Below are positions 33,481-46,520 of a stretch of DNA of 64,000 bases, in pieces. Position 1 is the stretch's first letter, and each line of letters starts with the position of its first letter. Position numbers and translations under genes: made by a program. The stretch lies in assembly GCF_048771995.1 (NCBI RefSeq), contig NC_133043.1, forward strand, positions 7,210,501 through 7,274,500. Reading direction: 5' to 3'. This stretch comes from Taeniopygia guttata. Its lineage: Eukaryota; Chordata; Aves; Passeriformes; Estrildidae. Under the pieces are notes generated by a model. It saw only the letters and a program-made list of their open reading frames with translations. It made no database searches and had not been told where the DNA came from.

Positions 33481-36400
33481 CACCAGGCTGTGCTGCTGAC
33501 TCTCAGATCCACGGCCCAGAGGGTGCACAGGGAGAGCTCAGCCCACCCTGGCCCTGCTGATGTGCTCTGAGGGTGCCAGGGGCCGTGGGCTCTGGCACTG
33601 CTGGAGGGAGCAGAGCTCAGTCACAGCCAGCAGCATGTGGGTCATGCCTGGGTGACTAACTGGGAGATTATTTGGATGAAAGCAGATCCGTGCCACGCTG
33701 GGGGCCACGTCCCAGTCACTGCTCTGGCCCGAAATATGCTTTTAATTAGTCCTGTGGGTGGGAAGAGATGACTCCTGAGCCGAGTGTGGGGCTGCTGGAT
33801 GGGATGAGGGCACTCCAGGGCGGGTGGGATCTGGGTCTGGCCTCTTCTTTGAGGTCTGTTTTCCCACAGCTGCTGGCTGGGCTTGTCCCCTGGGGTGTCC
33901 TCTGTGCAGAGAGAGCTCGGGCTTTCCTCCCAGAGCCGTGTCCCTGACCCAGGGTCCATCCCAAACACCCTGAGCTGCAGGAGGAGGCATGGGGGGTGCG
34001 AGGTGAGGCTGCAGGGCTGTGCCAGGCTCGGTGCCAGCTGTGGGGCAGCGAGGGGCTGCCTGCTTTGTAGCAAGGTGCCAGTCTCAAGGGACGCCTGGGG
34101 GTGCTGGCAGAAGAAACACAAGCTCACAGGACCTGTTTGCCTCTTCTAATCCAGTTAACTCATTTCTCACACGTTTCTGAAAGCCATGAAAGCATGAAAA
34201 GCACTCGCTGTAAATGGGTTTGTGTCAGGTTTTGGGGTGGGAGCTGTGCTCTGGGCTCTGTCCCTCCGTGCCAGGTTGCGCTGGTGGCAGTGGCCTGGAG
34301 ATGGCTCTCCTGTCCTTCCCTTTGCCGAGCTCGGATCTCTCTGCAGAGTTTTCATTGCCAATGCCAAGGGGCCTCTTGCCTCTTCTTAGAAGAAAAGGAA
34401 GGGTCTGCAGCTCCCTGAGCAGAGGGGTTTGGTTTCTGCCCTGGTGGGGTGAGAGGATGGGTGCAGCACCGACGTGTGATCTCCCGCTGAAATTCCTCAT
34501 GTCACCTTTGAAATTGCACTGGGCAAGCTCATTTGGAGAGTTAATGGTGATGATGAATATGTGATCATAACACCTGGCTGCAGTGAGTGGCATGTGTTGG
34601 GCAGAGCCAGGGGGCTGGAGGCGCATAGAAAGATGATAAAGGGTTAATTAACCCATTGGTGATCACTCTGAGCCTTTCAGTTACATCCACTACAGGTGTG
34701 TTTATGTGCAATATTCTTAGTTTGGCATGGTTTTATCCATTATCCTGAGCAGCAGGGGCTGCTCAAAGATGCAAAACATCTTTGATATTCTCAGAGCTGC
34801 CTGGGAGGCACTGCATGCTGAACTGAGAAGGAGCAAAGGAGAGCAGGGTGCTGTTTGTGATTGCTGGAGGTGTGAGGGGATGCACTCGTTCCTTCATTTC
34901 TTTTAATAAAAGTTAATCTTCTAAAGGTGTGTGCCAGGGCAGAGGGGTTGAGGTTGCTTCTGATGACTTCAGCTATCTTTGCTGTCTCAGGTTTCTCGCT
35001 GTCCCTAGGAAATGGCAGATAAAAGCCTGGCATTATTTGCTAGACATTTTCCTTTTTCTTTTGGTTTGCAGCACACCACACATGGGACACCAGGCTGTGC
35101 ATTTACACACGGTTCCACCTCCTGCCAGATCCCCCTGCACTCGCCCAGCCCTGGCACTCAGGGACACCTTCCCATATGTCCTTAACCCTTTGTCTGCTGT
35201 CAGTGTCCCACTGCTCGTGTCCCATCTCTTGCTGCGGTGCCCTGCAAAAACCACCTGTACCTTCACCCTACATGTTCTGAAGCAACCTGTGGCAGCTGCA
35301 GGTCCTGTCTCAGTGAGTAGAAGGTCTCTCAGGGAAGGGTCTGGGTTTTTTGGGGCTCTGGAGCTGCCTCTGCAGGCTCTGTGTCCATGGAGAGCTCCGT
35401 GGCCAGCAGACGCATCCCTGCAGTTGTCTGAGGCATGTCAAGATATGAAGCATGATCCATTTCCTGATGTCTGCTCTTAAATCTGCTGGAAATTCTGCTC
35501 ATCTCCATTAAATATGGTCCCACTGTGGGGCACAACTCATCTCTGGCCTGACAGCTCAGGTAACGCTCCTCGACACCGCTCTGCTGCACTTGGCCAGCCC
35601 CAGGGCTGGAGCTCCTCTGCAGATTTTTTACTTTGCTGGATGACTTGGAGCCTCCAAGAAAGGCGATTCCCATGCTGCTGGGGTGAGGGAGGACATTTCT
35701 CATGCGAGTCAGGGCTCTTCCAAAGTCCAGCATACCATAATGCTGAGTAGAAGCAAGTACGTAGTTAGGGAAGTATGTCTGGGTCAACACATGTCTTGTT
35801 TTGCCTTAATGATCTCAGAAGCACAATATCTGTGTCCTGTTGGCTTTTCCATGCAGCATTTGCAGCTGTAACTTGTGGACAGAGGGATTTGTTAGAGAGG
35901 AGTGCTGTGTTGGGCTCAGGGCTCTCTGGCATCCCCATGTTAGGAGCAGTAAATGTAGGGAAAATTCCTTGTTCTGCCCCTGATGTTCCGTAAGGCCTCA
36001 GGAAAAGGGGTTTGTGCTGCCATTCCCCTTTATTTTGGGTGAGGCTCTGGTGTTTGGGTTTCTGCTGAAGCTCCCTGGCAGTGAAGGGGTTGCAGAATTG
36101 CAGCTGGGAGCTGGGAGCTGTTCTGACACTGCAGTGAGGAGAATCCCCAGCACAGGGTTGTGGGTGGGATCTGGGGCTGTTCCACGTGGGCTGTGAGTGC
36201 TTGGTGGCTGCTCTGGACAGCTGATGGAGGCAGCATCATTTCTGTGTGTGCTCAACCAATATCCACAGATCTTGACCCATTTTAAAAAAGTTTCTTGAGC
36301 TCTATCCATTGCTTCTTCCCAGCAGCGTCTCCCTTCCTAAGCGCCAACACCGACAACTTAATTTCCCCTGAAAATGAGCAGGACGTGGCCCTGCCTGTCC

Positions 36401-36711
36401 TCCAGCACTTCAGGCTGCTGTGGTTAAATTGATTTAACCTGATTAACCCAGTTGCTGCTTCTCTGCCACAGGACAACTGTGAGCCCGTGCTGCAGGATGG
36501 AGTTTGAGTGCAGGTGAAGTGAAATAGCCCTGCAGTGTAAGGTTTAACTGAGTTTTGGGTTGCTGATGCCAAGAGTGTTGTTAGAGACTTATAAACAGCT
36601 CTGGATTGTGGCTTGGGGGAGAGAATGGGCAGGGGTTTACAGGTGAATAAAATGCATTAATTTTACAAGCAAATAATCACACAATAAATCTGAGAGTGTA
36701 TTTTCCCTGTG

Positions 36712-36912
36712 GAATGACAGCTCAGGTTGGAAAGGATGCCAAAAGATCACCTGGCCCAGCCTTTGTGGGAAAGGGAGCCTAAATGAGATTATCTAGCACA
36801 GTGCTCAATTACTGAAAAACCTCTGGCAGTGGGGACTCTACCATGTCCTTGGGAGCTTGTTCCAGTGACTGAATGTTCTCCCTGTAAAAAAAAATGTCTT
36901 TCTTGTATCAAA
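36712..36912 (-). mobile_element. CR1 LINE 3′ end, antisense
   Basis: Antisense CR1 order is seen: 'ggaatgacagctcaggttggaaaggatgcc', 'gatcacctggcccagcc', 'ggggactctaccatgtccttgggagcttgttccagtgactgaatgttctccctg' and 'tctttcttgtatc'. Confidence 0.88.
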
Positions 36913-38398
36913 ACAAAGATTTGGTTTTTTTTCCCATGTGAAGTCAGCACTGCATAAACAGATCAGCATTCATTTTGTGATCAGATCATGACCAGGTACC
37001 TGATAAACTAAAGCAGTTGTCCTTGAGGCAGATTCTGGTTTCCAGGGAAGGCAGTTTGCAGGGGATCAGTGTGGGTGCTTGGATGCAGGCTTTGAGGGGG
37101 AGCCTGCCCCTAGCTCTGCAGCATCTCCAGGTTGCAGCTTTGGCCACGGTGTCACTCAAGGCTGTGGAAATAATGCTGGGTTTGCATTTCACTGCTGCCT
37201 GCTCAGCCTGGAAAATTAAACCCTATTATCGAGGCAACCCAAGTTTGGTCTCTGGCACATCGGAGCAGACAAATACTCATAATTTGGTGCTTCTCTTGTC
37301 TGATTTTTTTCAGAATCCCATTGGGTCAAGGCACAGAGGTGTGGGCACCCTCTGGTGTGGCTGCTAATGAAGGAATTGGTCCATATATTCTGAAATTACT
37401 CTCCCTGACTCCCCCAAAGCTGGGTTCTCTCTCCACAGCTGGGCCAGCATCTGTGGATGCCAGCAGCCCAGCCCCTGCCAGCTGGCACTGCCTGCCTGGA
37501 GCACTTTCTCCTCTCCCTCCCAAGGCTGCAGGATGTGGGTTTTTTATTTGTTTCAGATGATTTTTTCTTTCCAGGGTTTTGTGCTTCCATGTCTTGCTGA
37601 TGGTGATGGAGGAGCCTTGGTGTCACAGGCCTTGCTGATGAGAGGAGAAGCTGACATGAGGGGTTTGGGAGCAGGGGTGTGTGCTGGGTTTTTTCTGGGC
37701 ATTTTCTGGGGTTTTTTCTGGTTTTTTTTCTGGATATTTTCTGGGTGCCTGATCCTGGCAGTGCCAGGGAGCACCAAACCTGCCCAGCACATGCAGCATG
37801 GAGTGACCCACAGTGACTGAAGCAGCTCTGATGAAGCCAGAGCCTCTGTCAGGGGCAATTGTGTGTTTGAATCCATCTGGGTGGTGTAGGGGGGCAGATG
37901 GAGAGTTAAAATCCTGACTTGGAAGGAAGGCTTCTTTTAAAGGACACCCATGAAGCTGAAAAGCAGCTCCTGGGGAGCTGAGTGGTGTGAAGCTGCAGGA
38001 TCAGGGCTTGAGGCCAGGATTTGAGTCCAGGCACAGATTCTTCTTTAGCTGGGAGAAAAAGAAGGGAAGGAAAAAGCCCTGCAGGTAAACAGCTGTGTTG
38101 GGCAGACACATCTTGGTGTGGGTAAGGCTGGTTTTGGTGTCTAGGTCTGGGATTTTGTCCCTGTGCTGCTGATTTTGGGTGAGCTACACAGCAAGTCATG
38201 AACTCCCTGTGTGTGGGTGCTTGTGAAATTCTGGCTCCTGAAACTTCTTGAAGCTGCTTTTTTAGCACACACGTTGTGGGGGTATCCCTGCATGAGAAAC
38301 ACCTTGGTTGGATTCACTACCCACCAGGATGCCTCTAGGAAATTTGTCCCATCTCAGGTGACAGATCCCTGGGCTGATCCTCTGGGGTTGATTTCTTA

Positions 38399-38805
38399 AG
38401 TTTTTAGCTTTTATGTTTTTCAGATCCTGTACTGCATTAGTGTAGAACTCTGAGCTCCACAGAGTGTTAGTAAGCTCTCTTCAGTTTAGTCAGACAAAAC
38501 AATCCCTCTTGGCCTGAGAACCATCGACACCCTCACAGCCTCAGGCTTCAAAAAGTAAATGTAAAAATGAATTGGGCGGGGAGCAAAATGGGGGAATGTG
38601 ACTTCATTACCTGAAGCAGTAGTTGGGTAATTAACCTCTGATATGTAAATAGACCAAACTTATAATTGCCTGAAAAACTCATGACCATTGTCCACCTTGG
38701 GTGTAGATGGCAACCCAATGTGCATCTGTTGGAGGCCTTTAATAAATACCCATTTTATGCTCTCAGCTCTGTCTAGCCTCTGTTCTGTAGCCATTCCAGG
38801 GCACC
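38399..38805 (+). mobile_element. Solo LTR-like element, family B copy 2
   Basis: The left end (agtttttagcttttatgtttttcagatcctgtactgcattagtg) matches the element at 11745. The right part has AATAAA (taataaatacccattttatg near 38741) followed by 'ctctcagctctgtctagcctctgttctgtagcc', again shared with 12130-12175. This is the better-preserved copy. It is read as an LTR in + orientation; boundaries are approximate. Confidence 0.65.
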
Positions 38806-39019
38806 GGGGTCACCCTGCCCTGCAGCAGCTGGATCCCACAATCCTGGCTGGCCGGGTGGATGTGTCAGCATCCCCGGGGGCTTTGGCCATCATCCCTTTG
38901 ACTCACGAGTCTGTCACTCCCACTGACTCATTCCCATCCCCAGGGATGTGCCAGGGGCCAGGTGGGGGTGGCAGCTCATGGGATGTTGCTTTGTGTGCAC
39001 ATAAAAACCAAAAAGTTGT

Positions 39020-39720
39020 AAACTACTCATAAAGGTCTCGCTGAGCGATGGTCGATGTCAGTCCCATCGCCCAGTCCCAGTAAGCTGGTGTCCTTACTGG
39101 GAATTGCTGCCCTGTAAGCCTTTTACCCCCATGTTTTTAAGGTCACTGTCAACTTGCTCTCTTGCCATGGTGCTCTTGAGTCTTCCTTTGAAGATGGGGG
39201 TCCCACAAGGTGTAGCTGTCAGCGGGTGAATTACGGGGTCGTGCTGTCCTCACTGGCTGCCCACATCCTCCACCATTTGTTGTGTCACGTTGCAACAGAG
39301 TTCATCATGCTCAGGGAGGGTGCAGCTGCCACTGCTGGGCATGGGAGCAAAGTGAGACAGGTCTTAGTTTCATAAAGCTCAAAAATCCATTTATTACCCC
39401 CAGGGAGGAGGGCCGGGATGAAGATGAAAAACCTGCAAAGGAAGGGTCATGGGGTTTTTATAGGGTATCACAAAGATGGAGTTTAGGGTTTGAGTCAGGG
39501 GAGGAGTTATTAGCAACACAAGAAGGGTAAGATCAAATTCCCACCCGTTTGGAACAGGAGCACTCCACAGGGGGACAGGGTCCTGAGTGTGGGATGGGGA
39601 TGTGGGGCCGTGGGAAGTGGTGGTGCTGTGCTCTGGGGGCTGTAGATCCCCTGGCTCACCCCTGGGCATGGAGGGATGAGGTGGGCACTGCCACATTCCC
39701 TGCCCAGCCCCTGTGAGCTG
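39020..39720 (-). mobile_element. LTR-like element, antisense
   Basis: On the minus strand a TATA box (complement of ggtttttatagggt near 39454) is followed about 70 bp on by AATAAA (complement of atccatttattaccc near 39386). This gives an LTR core in minus orientation. The portion 39020-39160 may be internal retroviral or unrelated sequence, so the left border is weak. Confidence 0.5.
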
Positions 39721-42189
39721 CGAGGGCAGCCTGCAATCCCTGCTCCAGCCTCCTTCCAGCTTCCCCCTGCCCGCATCTGCATCACTTCTCCCGTGTCCCA
39801 GGGATGTCCCTTCACCCTCTAGCTGCCCACCGGAATTTCACCTCTGAAAGGTTGTGTCTGGCTGTGAAAACAGATAACTGCTGAGGTTTAGAACTGAGGA
39901 CAGTAGATTCTGATTTATGTCCTTATAGGGAGAGGTTTTATTCAGTAAAATGGACAGTGTTTATCACAACACTGCTGAAAGCTTAGGGGCACCCCTCTCT
40001 AAAAGCATCAGGGTTCCCCTCTCCTGAACAGATTTGGTTTTTGGCACAGCTTTTATTTACTAGTGAGTCAGGATCCAAGCAGCAGCAGGAGGGAATGATC
40101 TCGTGGCACTTTAAAGTGGGGCTGTTGGAGTCCTCTTCCTGCTCTTCCACTCCTTGCCCTGGCGTAAATCATTTAACATGTGTGCTCTCACTTCCTAGAT
40201 GGAAAATGAGGTGGATGCTTTCCGCTTTTCCTTGGCACTTCAGGATCTGCTGCGGGGGATTTGTGTTGATAAAGCTGGGAATTTGACCCTGGGATGTGTC
40301 AGCACGCCCAGGCAGGGCTGGGCTGAGGCTCCCTGGGGCTGTGGGCAGTGCCTGCTGCTAATTTGAGATGTGGGGCTGGGCTGTAGGTGGACATCAGGCT
40401 GGAGACACGAGTGTTCCCACTGGATCTGTCTCTGCTGGGGGCTGTGGGCCAAAGAGAGGGGTTTATTCTCTGCTGGCAGTGCCCATTCCTCAGGCTGACA
40501 CAGGCAGAACTTGCCCTGGAGAGATGCTGGTGCTGTCAGGGCCGTGTTCACAGGCACAGCACAACTGGCTGATGTGTCCCTGGCCTGCCCCTCTCACCAG
40601 CCAGACCCATCTGATCTCCTCTGTTCCCTGGGGAGATGGAAGAGCCCATGAACCTGCTCATCCCTTCCCTGCTGTTTTCTGCTGAAGTTTTTAAACTTTC
40701 CCTGGAAATGAGGATGATCCTCTAGGGCCCTACCATTTCCCCCAGTTCTCCCTCCCCAGCCCTGAAACTTTTGGTTTTGCTTAATTGTTTTCCTTCCCCC
40801 TGTGGCTTTTCTTGGCTCTGTCGAGTGACAAGGCTGGAGCTGCCATTCCAGGAACACTCACCAAGAGGGTTTGTGCTTAATTGTTCACAGATTTGACAAG
40901 ATAGAAGCAAAGCAGGCAACCCCGAGAGCAGATAAGCTGTTGGGCCGTGAAGAGGGCTTCAGCACCTAAAATATTTCCCAGTTCTCCCCTTTCTTGCATT
41001 CTTTGATCCATTCAAGTGGAGAACCGGTCAAACCTGACTTTAGCTGCCTGAAAAGCCCTGGTTGATCTCTGTATTGACAGCTGCTCCTCAGGGAGGGGAG
41101 CCTGGTTGGAAACCACTGAGGTTGTCAAGCTGTTGGCTGTTTTGGGGTAGGTTTTTTTTCCAGAATATATGAAAAGTTCCCGGTGGGTGGAGAGGGAAAG
41201 TGAACCATGAAATTGTGAGTCTCGTGCTCTGTTGAAACACACCCTGGGGAAGGCATATCCTCCATAAACAGCAGTGTTGGCCACGGACCAGGAAACCCTT
41301 CCCTCCCCACTCCCCTCTGCAGCAGAGCCGAGTGCTGTGGGCGGTGTTTCCATCCAGAAGGGCCATTCCTGGAGCCTGTTCTTGTGCCTCTCCAGCCCCT
41401 GGACACCCACTGGAGGAGCCTGTCAGAGTGCAGGTTGTGTTTCCCCTTTGCTCACCACTTTGTTGCAGTAACTGATGCTCCTGGTGGTGCTGGGCTCTGT
41501 GCTGGGGTGTTGTGCTGGATGTTGCTGAGTGTCACACGGTGCCCTGATGGAGCTGTGTGGTTTAGATCCTGCCCCTGGCCTTGCTCCACAATGATACAGC
41601 AAGAGGTTGTGCCATGGGCTGTGCAGCAGCTGGGGCGTTCAAACTGCTCTTCATCTCACGGTTGACCCCCAGACTGGGTAAGACCCACCTCTGGTGTCCT
41701 CTGCTCACCTCTGTGGCAGCTCCACAGCTCCCTCTTCATCTCAAGGCTGCTCAGAGGGGCCCTTTGTCTGCAGCTGGAGAGGAAACTTGCCCTGCACAAG
41801 GGCAGAAGTGACAGCCAGAGGCACAAGGGGTGGAGGAAGGGGTATTTGACAGTGGGTGATGCAGAGCTGGTTTGGTCCTGGGGGTTGAAGGGCTGCCAGA
41901 GAGCTGTGGGAATCACATAAGTGCTGCAAGGCTGCAGGGAGGAAAGGTATTTTGGAGAAAAGGGCCTCAGAAGCAGCAGGAGGGGTATCAGGGGGAGGTT
42001 GAGCAGCAAGGGTGGGGTCTCAGCCTGAGCTCTCCCTCTCTTGGCTCCTTGCCTTCCTCCCCCTCCTCTCTCTGTGTGCAGTTTCCTGGTGCAGGCCAGC
42101 AAAGACCCGAACCCTGCTCTGTCTCTGGTAAAGCTCAGCTTCGCCTGCTCACCCAAGATTTGCTCCTCTGCCAGACCCTGTGTGTGCTC

Positions 42190-42324
42190 CATCCCTAGAA
42201 GTGTCCAAGGCCAGGCTGGATAGGGCCTGGGATAGTGGAAGCTGTCCCTTCCCATGGCAGAGGGGCTGAAACAAGATGATCTTAAAGATCCCTTCAACCC
42301 AAACCATTTTGTGATTCTATGATA
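42190..42324 (+). mobile_element. CR1 LINE 3′ end
   Basis: Sense CR1: 'catccctagaagtgtccaaggccaggctggatagggcctgggatagtggaagctgtccc', 'gatgatcttaaagatcccttcaacccaaacc' and 'ttgtgattctatgat'. The typical terminal repeat is intact. Confidence 0.93.
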
Positions 42325-43884
42325 ACACGAAAAGTTTTATTTTGCTGCTTGTTGCTCACAGAGAAAAGTGAATCCAAACATCAGGACACCCATTTTTCTG
42401 CATTGAAGGATTCACCCTACAGCACTAATTTACCATCAAATCTGAACATCTACTCCTTTCCTTAGCCAGCTCCCTCTCATTCAAGGCTGCAGGTTGTTTT
42501 GGTGGCTGTCAGTGCCCTCTTCCTGCTGGGAGCCCCTCTGTGCCCTGGCAGCAGTGAGCATTGCCCAACATAAATTGTGGGAAATCCGTTCTGTGTTGGA
42601 CACTCTGTTCAAAGGCACCTTGGCTGTGACAGGACAATCTGCTGACAGATTTCCCCATGGATTAAAATGTCGTAGCTGTTGACACAGGAGTGCATCTGAA
42701 GTGTCAGCTTTTCCTGTCCAACTCCACTGTGCTGGCTTCAAATCCAGCGTGAGCTCAAGGACAGCTTCAGGGGGCAGAGGTTGCCTGAGCTTTGGCAGAA
42801 GTTCATGTTGTGTTTTGAGTTGAAATTCAGGTTGCTGCTTCTCCCTGCATCCCTTCAGGTGGTGATGGTGCTGCTGGGAAGGACCAGCAGAAGCAGGACT
42901 GGTCCCTGATTGCCTCTGGCCATGTGGGAGAAGCTGAGTTAATTGAACTGTCTCTCCTTCTCTACTTCAACATTAAATAGGAATTGCATTGAACTCTGGA
43001 GGTCAGCAGTGTCTGTGGATGTGTAGAATGTGGTATCTGTGTGAGGATGGTGCAGATGAGGTGTGGAGGCATCACCTCCATCTGAAACTCTGCCATTCCC
43101 ACCTCTGTGTGCTCGGGGTTCTCAGCTCCCAGTGCCTCTCACATGTTTCACTCCAGGTTCTTTACATGTTGGCTCCCACGTGCCTGTCTTGTTCTTCATT
43201 GCCTTTTGGATGCTTTTAGTACTTTTCTCACTGTTAGGAAAGTTAATTAACATCAGGAGCTGCCAATATTTGTAAAGCTGCTGTTCAAGGCAGACTGCTG
43301 CTCACGAATAAGATTTTCTTTTTCCAAGTAGGTATGGCAGATCCATCATCAAAACAAAATCATCAAAAACATTCCCTTCATAGCCCGCTCATGGACTTAA
43401 GCAATAAAGCCAGGCTGGTTTTCAGTCCTGTTACTGGCTTGGAAAAGAAACTGCCTTTTAAAAAAATAAAACTAATAACAATGAGCAAACCTGGTGCTTT
43501 CCAGCAGAGATGCAGAATTGGCTCTGTGGGGAGCTGCTCTCTCTCAGGAAGCGCTGGAAGTGACCACTTGAATTTAATACTCTGCTCATCAGCTGCATCT
43601 GCCATGAACAAGAAGGACTTTGCCATTTTCCATGAAATAGGAAGCTGCCCTTTTATTATTGTGAGTTAAGGGCAGAGATCTGGGCTGACGTGGCTGTCAG
43701 GGCTCCACCAGCTCCTGCAGCTGAATGCGTTTTCCTGGGCAATCCTGCTGCGCTTGGCGTTTTCTGAGGGTTACATAAACATCCTTCCTTCATACACCAG
43801 CCTAGGACATGCAATCTGCAAACTGCTGACAGCCCCTTGCAAGAGGCAGAGCTGCCCCAGAAGCTTTGGCAGCTCTGGGAGGTT

Positions 43885-43947
43885 GGGAAGGGATGGGAGC
43901 CACGTCGGGAAGGGATGGGAGCCACGTCGGGAAGGGATGGGAGCCAC
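43885..43947. repeat. Tandem repeat, 22-bp unit x 2.9
   Basis: Units of gggaagggatgggagccacgtc start at 43885, 43907 and 43929. The first two are identical and the third breaks off at gagccac. Confidence 0.93.
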
Positions 43948-45113
43948 AGGGCCCCGGGGATCCCGCTGTGGGGTGTGAGGTGCTTCGGGCCATCCCAGAT
44001 CTCGCTGCTGCTGGAGATGCTGGGAGCTCACCCACACCCAGGGAAAGCTCAGCAGGGTCATCTTCAGGAGTTTGGATTTGCTTGTGTGGCTTCACCTGCG
44101 TGTCTGACCTCCCTGGGCCTTGCCAGTGCCCTGCTGCAGGTGTGACCTCCCAGCAGCTCGGGATGCCGCGCTCCCGCTCCACCTCAGTCCGGTTTTTCTC
44201 TGAGGAAGGCGTAGGAGTGGAGGTTTGTCTCCGAGCTGGCAGGCAGAGGAGATGCCACACCTCTGGGAGCTGCTGGGGCTGGGAGGAGCGGGGAATTGGA
44301 GCAGCAGGACAGCAGGACTTGGCTTTGGGGAGCTCCGGTTCATGGCTTGCCCTGAGGCCAGGGCATGCTGAGATTTCCAGCTCCCTCGGGGAAGGAGAGG
44401 AGCGATAAATCTGCACCATTTGTGACAGGGCTTGGCCCTTTGGGTGATTTCTGACACTCTGTGCCTTTCTGACAGCACATGGCTGTAATCCACAGGGCTT
44501 TCCTTGGCTCTGGAGCTGAGGCAGTGCTCGCTGTGAGTGGGCTTGGCTGTGAGGAGCTCCCAGCTCTGGGTGCGAGGGTCAGAGGCAAAGGAAGCAAAGG
44601 CACAGTTAACACTTAGTGGGGCCCTTTCACTGCCAGGCTGGAAGATTTTGTTCTCAAAACTGAGGTCTGGGTAGTTTGATGGCTGTGGGGTCTTCCAGTG
44701 CTGCTCCCCGAGAGCTGCACACCAAAGGGAAATGCAGGCCAAGGAGATCCTGTAAATGCTGAAAATCTGCTGGGTCTGGAAATTCATCCCTGTGTGACTG
44801 ATATGGGCTGGGGGAGCCCTTGTGATAAAAATACAGACACCCAGTCTGTCTTTGGATGTGGTTGAAAGACATAGTTATCATCATGTAGAAGATCAGGAGT
44901 GGGGATAAGATGCAAAGAGGTCCTTGTCTTTGGGGTGGGAAACTTTTGTGGAAGCTGCAGACCGTGTGGAGATCACCCAGAATTGTGTTTGGCTTGGGAT
45001 TTTAATCCCTGAAGATGCCCAGTTCATCCCCAGTAACAATCCTTCTGTTATATAATGTGAACTTCACCAGCCCTTCCCAGGCAAAGCCCTGGCTGTGCTG
45101 CACTGTGGACAGC

Positions 45114-45228
45114 CTGTGGCTGATTCCTTATAAGATGAGGGGTTTATTTTACTTTATTCCTTTGTCAGACGCTGTGGCTGTTTCCTTCTAAGGTGAGGGG
45201 TTTATTTTGCTTTATTCCTTTGACAGCC
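45114..45228. repeat. Tandem duplication, 58-bp unit x 2
   Basis: The segment ctgtggctg..gatgaggggtttattttactttattcctttgtcag is repeated with a 58-bp period and a few substitutions. Confidence 0.9.
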
Positions 45229-45316
45229 TTCCCTGAGTTTTGCCAGCTCTTCTCTCTATCAGCCTGCAAGACCTAGAAGGAAACCACTGTCTTCAAAATG
45301 CTCTTTTAATGCCTAA

Positions 45317-45460
45317 TTCAGGAAAATAAAGAGAATGGTTTGAGAATTGAGAAGAGAAAGTAAGAAAATAGGAAAATATAAAGAAAATAGGAAAATAAAT
45401 AAAATATAGATAAAGAAAATAAGAAAATACAAAGAATAGAATAAGAAGATAAAGAGAATT
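45317..45460. repeat. A-rich simple repeat (gaaaata)n
   Basis: Irregular gaaaataggaaaataaa units with almost no C. The minus-strand Phe/Ser/Leu frame is an artefact of this. Confidence 0.9.
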
Positions 45461-46254
45461 GAGAGTGGCATTGCTGGGGGTGTGTGAGGGGTACTGCCTG
45501 GTTCTCAGGATGGGGATGGGGTGTCTTCACATCCTGAAGTCTGCTAATGCTCTACACATCTGGCACTGGGAGAGAACTGGGCTGGACTATTTGCCTTCTT
45601 CAGCAACTGGAAACAATCCAGCCTGCCAGTTCCTGCAGAGCTCATCCTGTGGTTTAGTGGATAATACCGGTCCTTGTTCAACTCCCACACTCGAGTGCCT
45701 TGTGAGAGGGCAGGGAAGGCTCTGCAGAGCTTGTGCTGTGCTGGGACCCAGCTCCCAGCTGTGGAAGGCAGCATGAATGTTCATTGTGCCTGAAGTGCTT
45801 GCTCCATCGTTTTAATAAAACATTTATGGTGACACAGGGTTGACTGGGGGATGGTGGCAGGTGGCCAGCAGGTGTGAGGGATGCAGGGTGGCAGCAGGAG
45901 CCGAGGGGGAAGTTTCTTTGAGCTCCAGGGATGTCTCCATGAGTGCATTTCCAGGAGTTTGACTCGTGCTGCCATTGTGCCAGGACATTTCGTGTCTGTG
46001 TGCCCTGCAGCTGGAGGTGGCTGCAGGCAGTGAGAGCACGGCTGGCTGAGCTCAGGAGGGACAGGAGCTGCACAAACCTGCGTTTTCTCAAGCAGTCAGC
46101 AAAGCTGCTGAGTGATGCAAATCAGAGTGACAGCCACATCCAGGCAGATCTGCCAGGGATGGGCAGCCAGGCTTTATTCTGGGAATGCAACAACGTGAGC
46201 AAAGGTGAATGCACGTGTCCCAAATCCTCAGCAGACCGAGGATGAGGGGTGGTG

Positions 46255-46520
46255 GGGTTGGAACACAAACCCTATGGGAAACAACTGAGGGAGCTGGGGG
46301 TGTTCAGCCTGGAGAAAAGGAGACTCAGGGGTGACCTTATCACTCTTTGCAGCTCCTGAAAGGTGACTGAGCTCAGTTGGGGGAGGCAGCAGGGCACAGA
46401 TGTGTCCCTGGATGGGCTGTGCAGGTCTCTGAGAAGTGTTGAAGACCTGTTTGTTGCAGAGAGTTGGACCAGATGTCCTTCAAAAGTCCCTCCCAACCCC
46501 ACCATGCCATGATTCCGTGG
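46255..46520 (+). mobile_element. CR1 LINE 3′ fragment, about 265 bp
   Basis: Sense CR1: 'ccctatgggaaacaactgagggagctgggggtgttcagcctggagaaaaggagactcaggggtgacc', 'gagttggaccagatgtccttcaaaagtccctcccaacccc' and 'catgattccgtgg'. This is the longest sense CR1 piece in the window. Confidence 0.93.
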
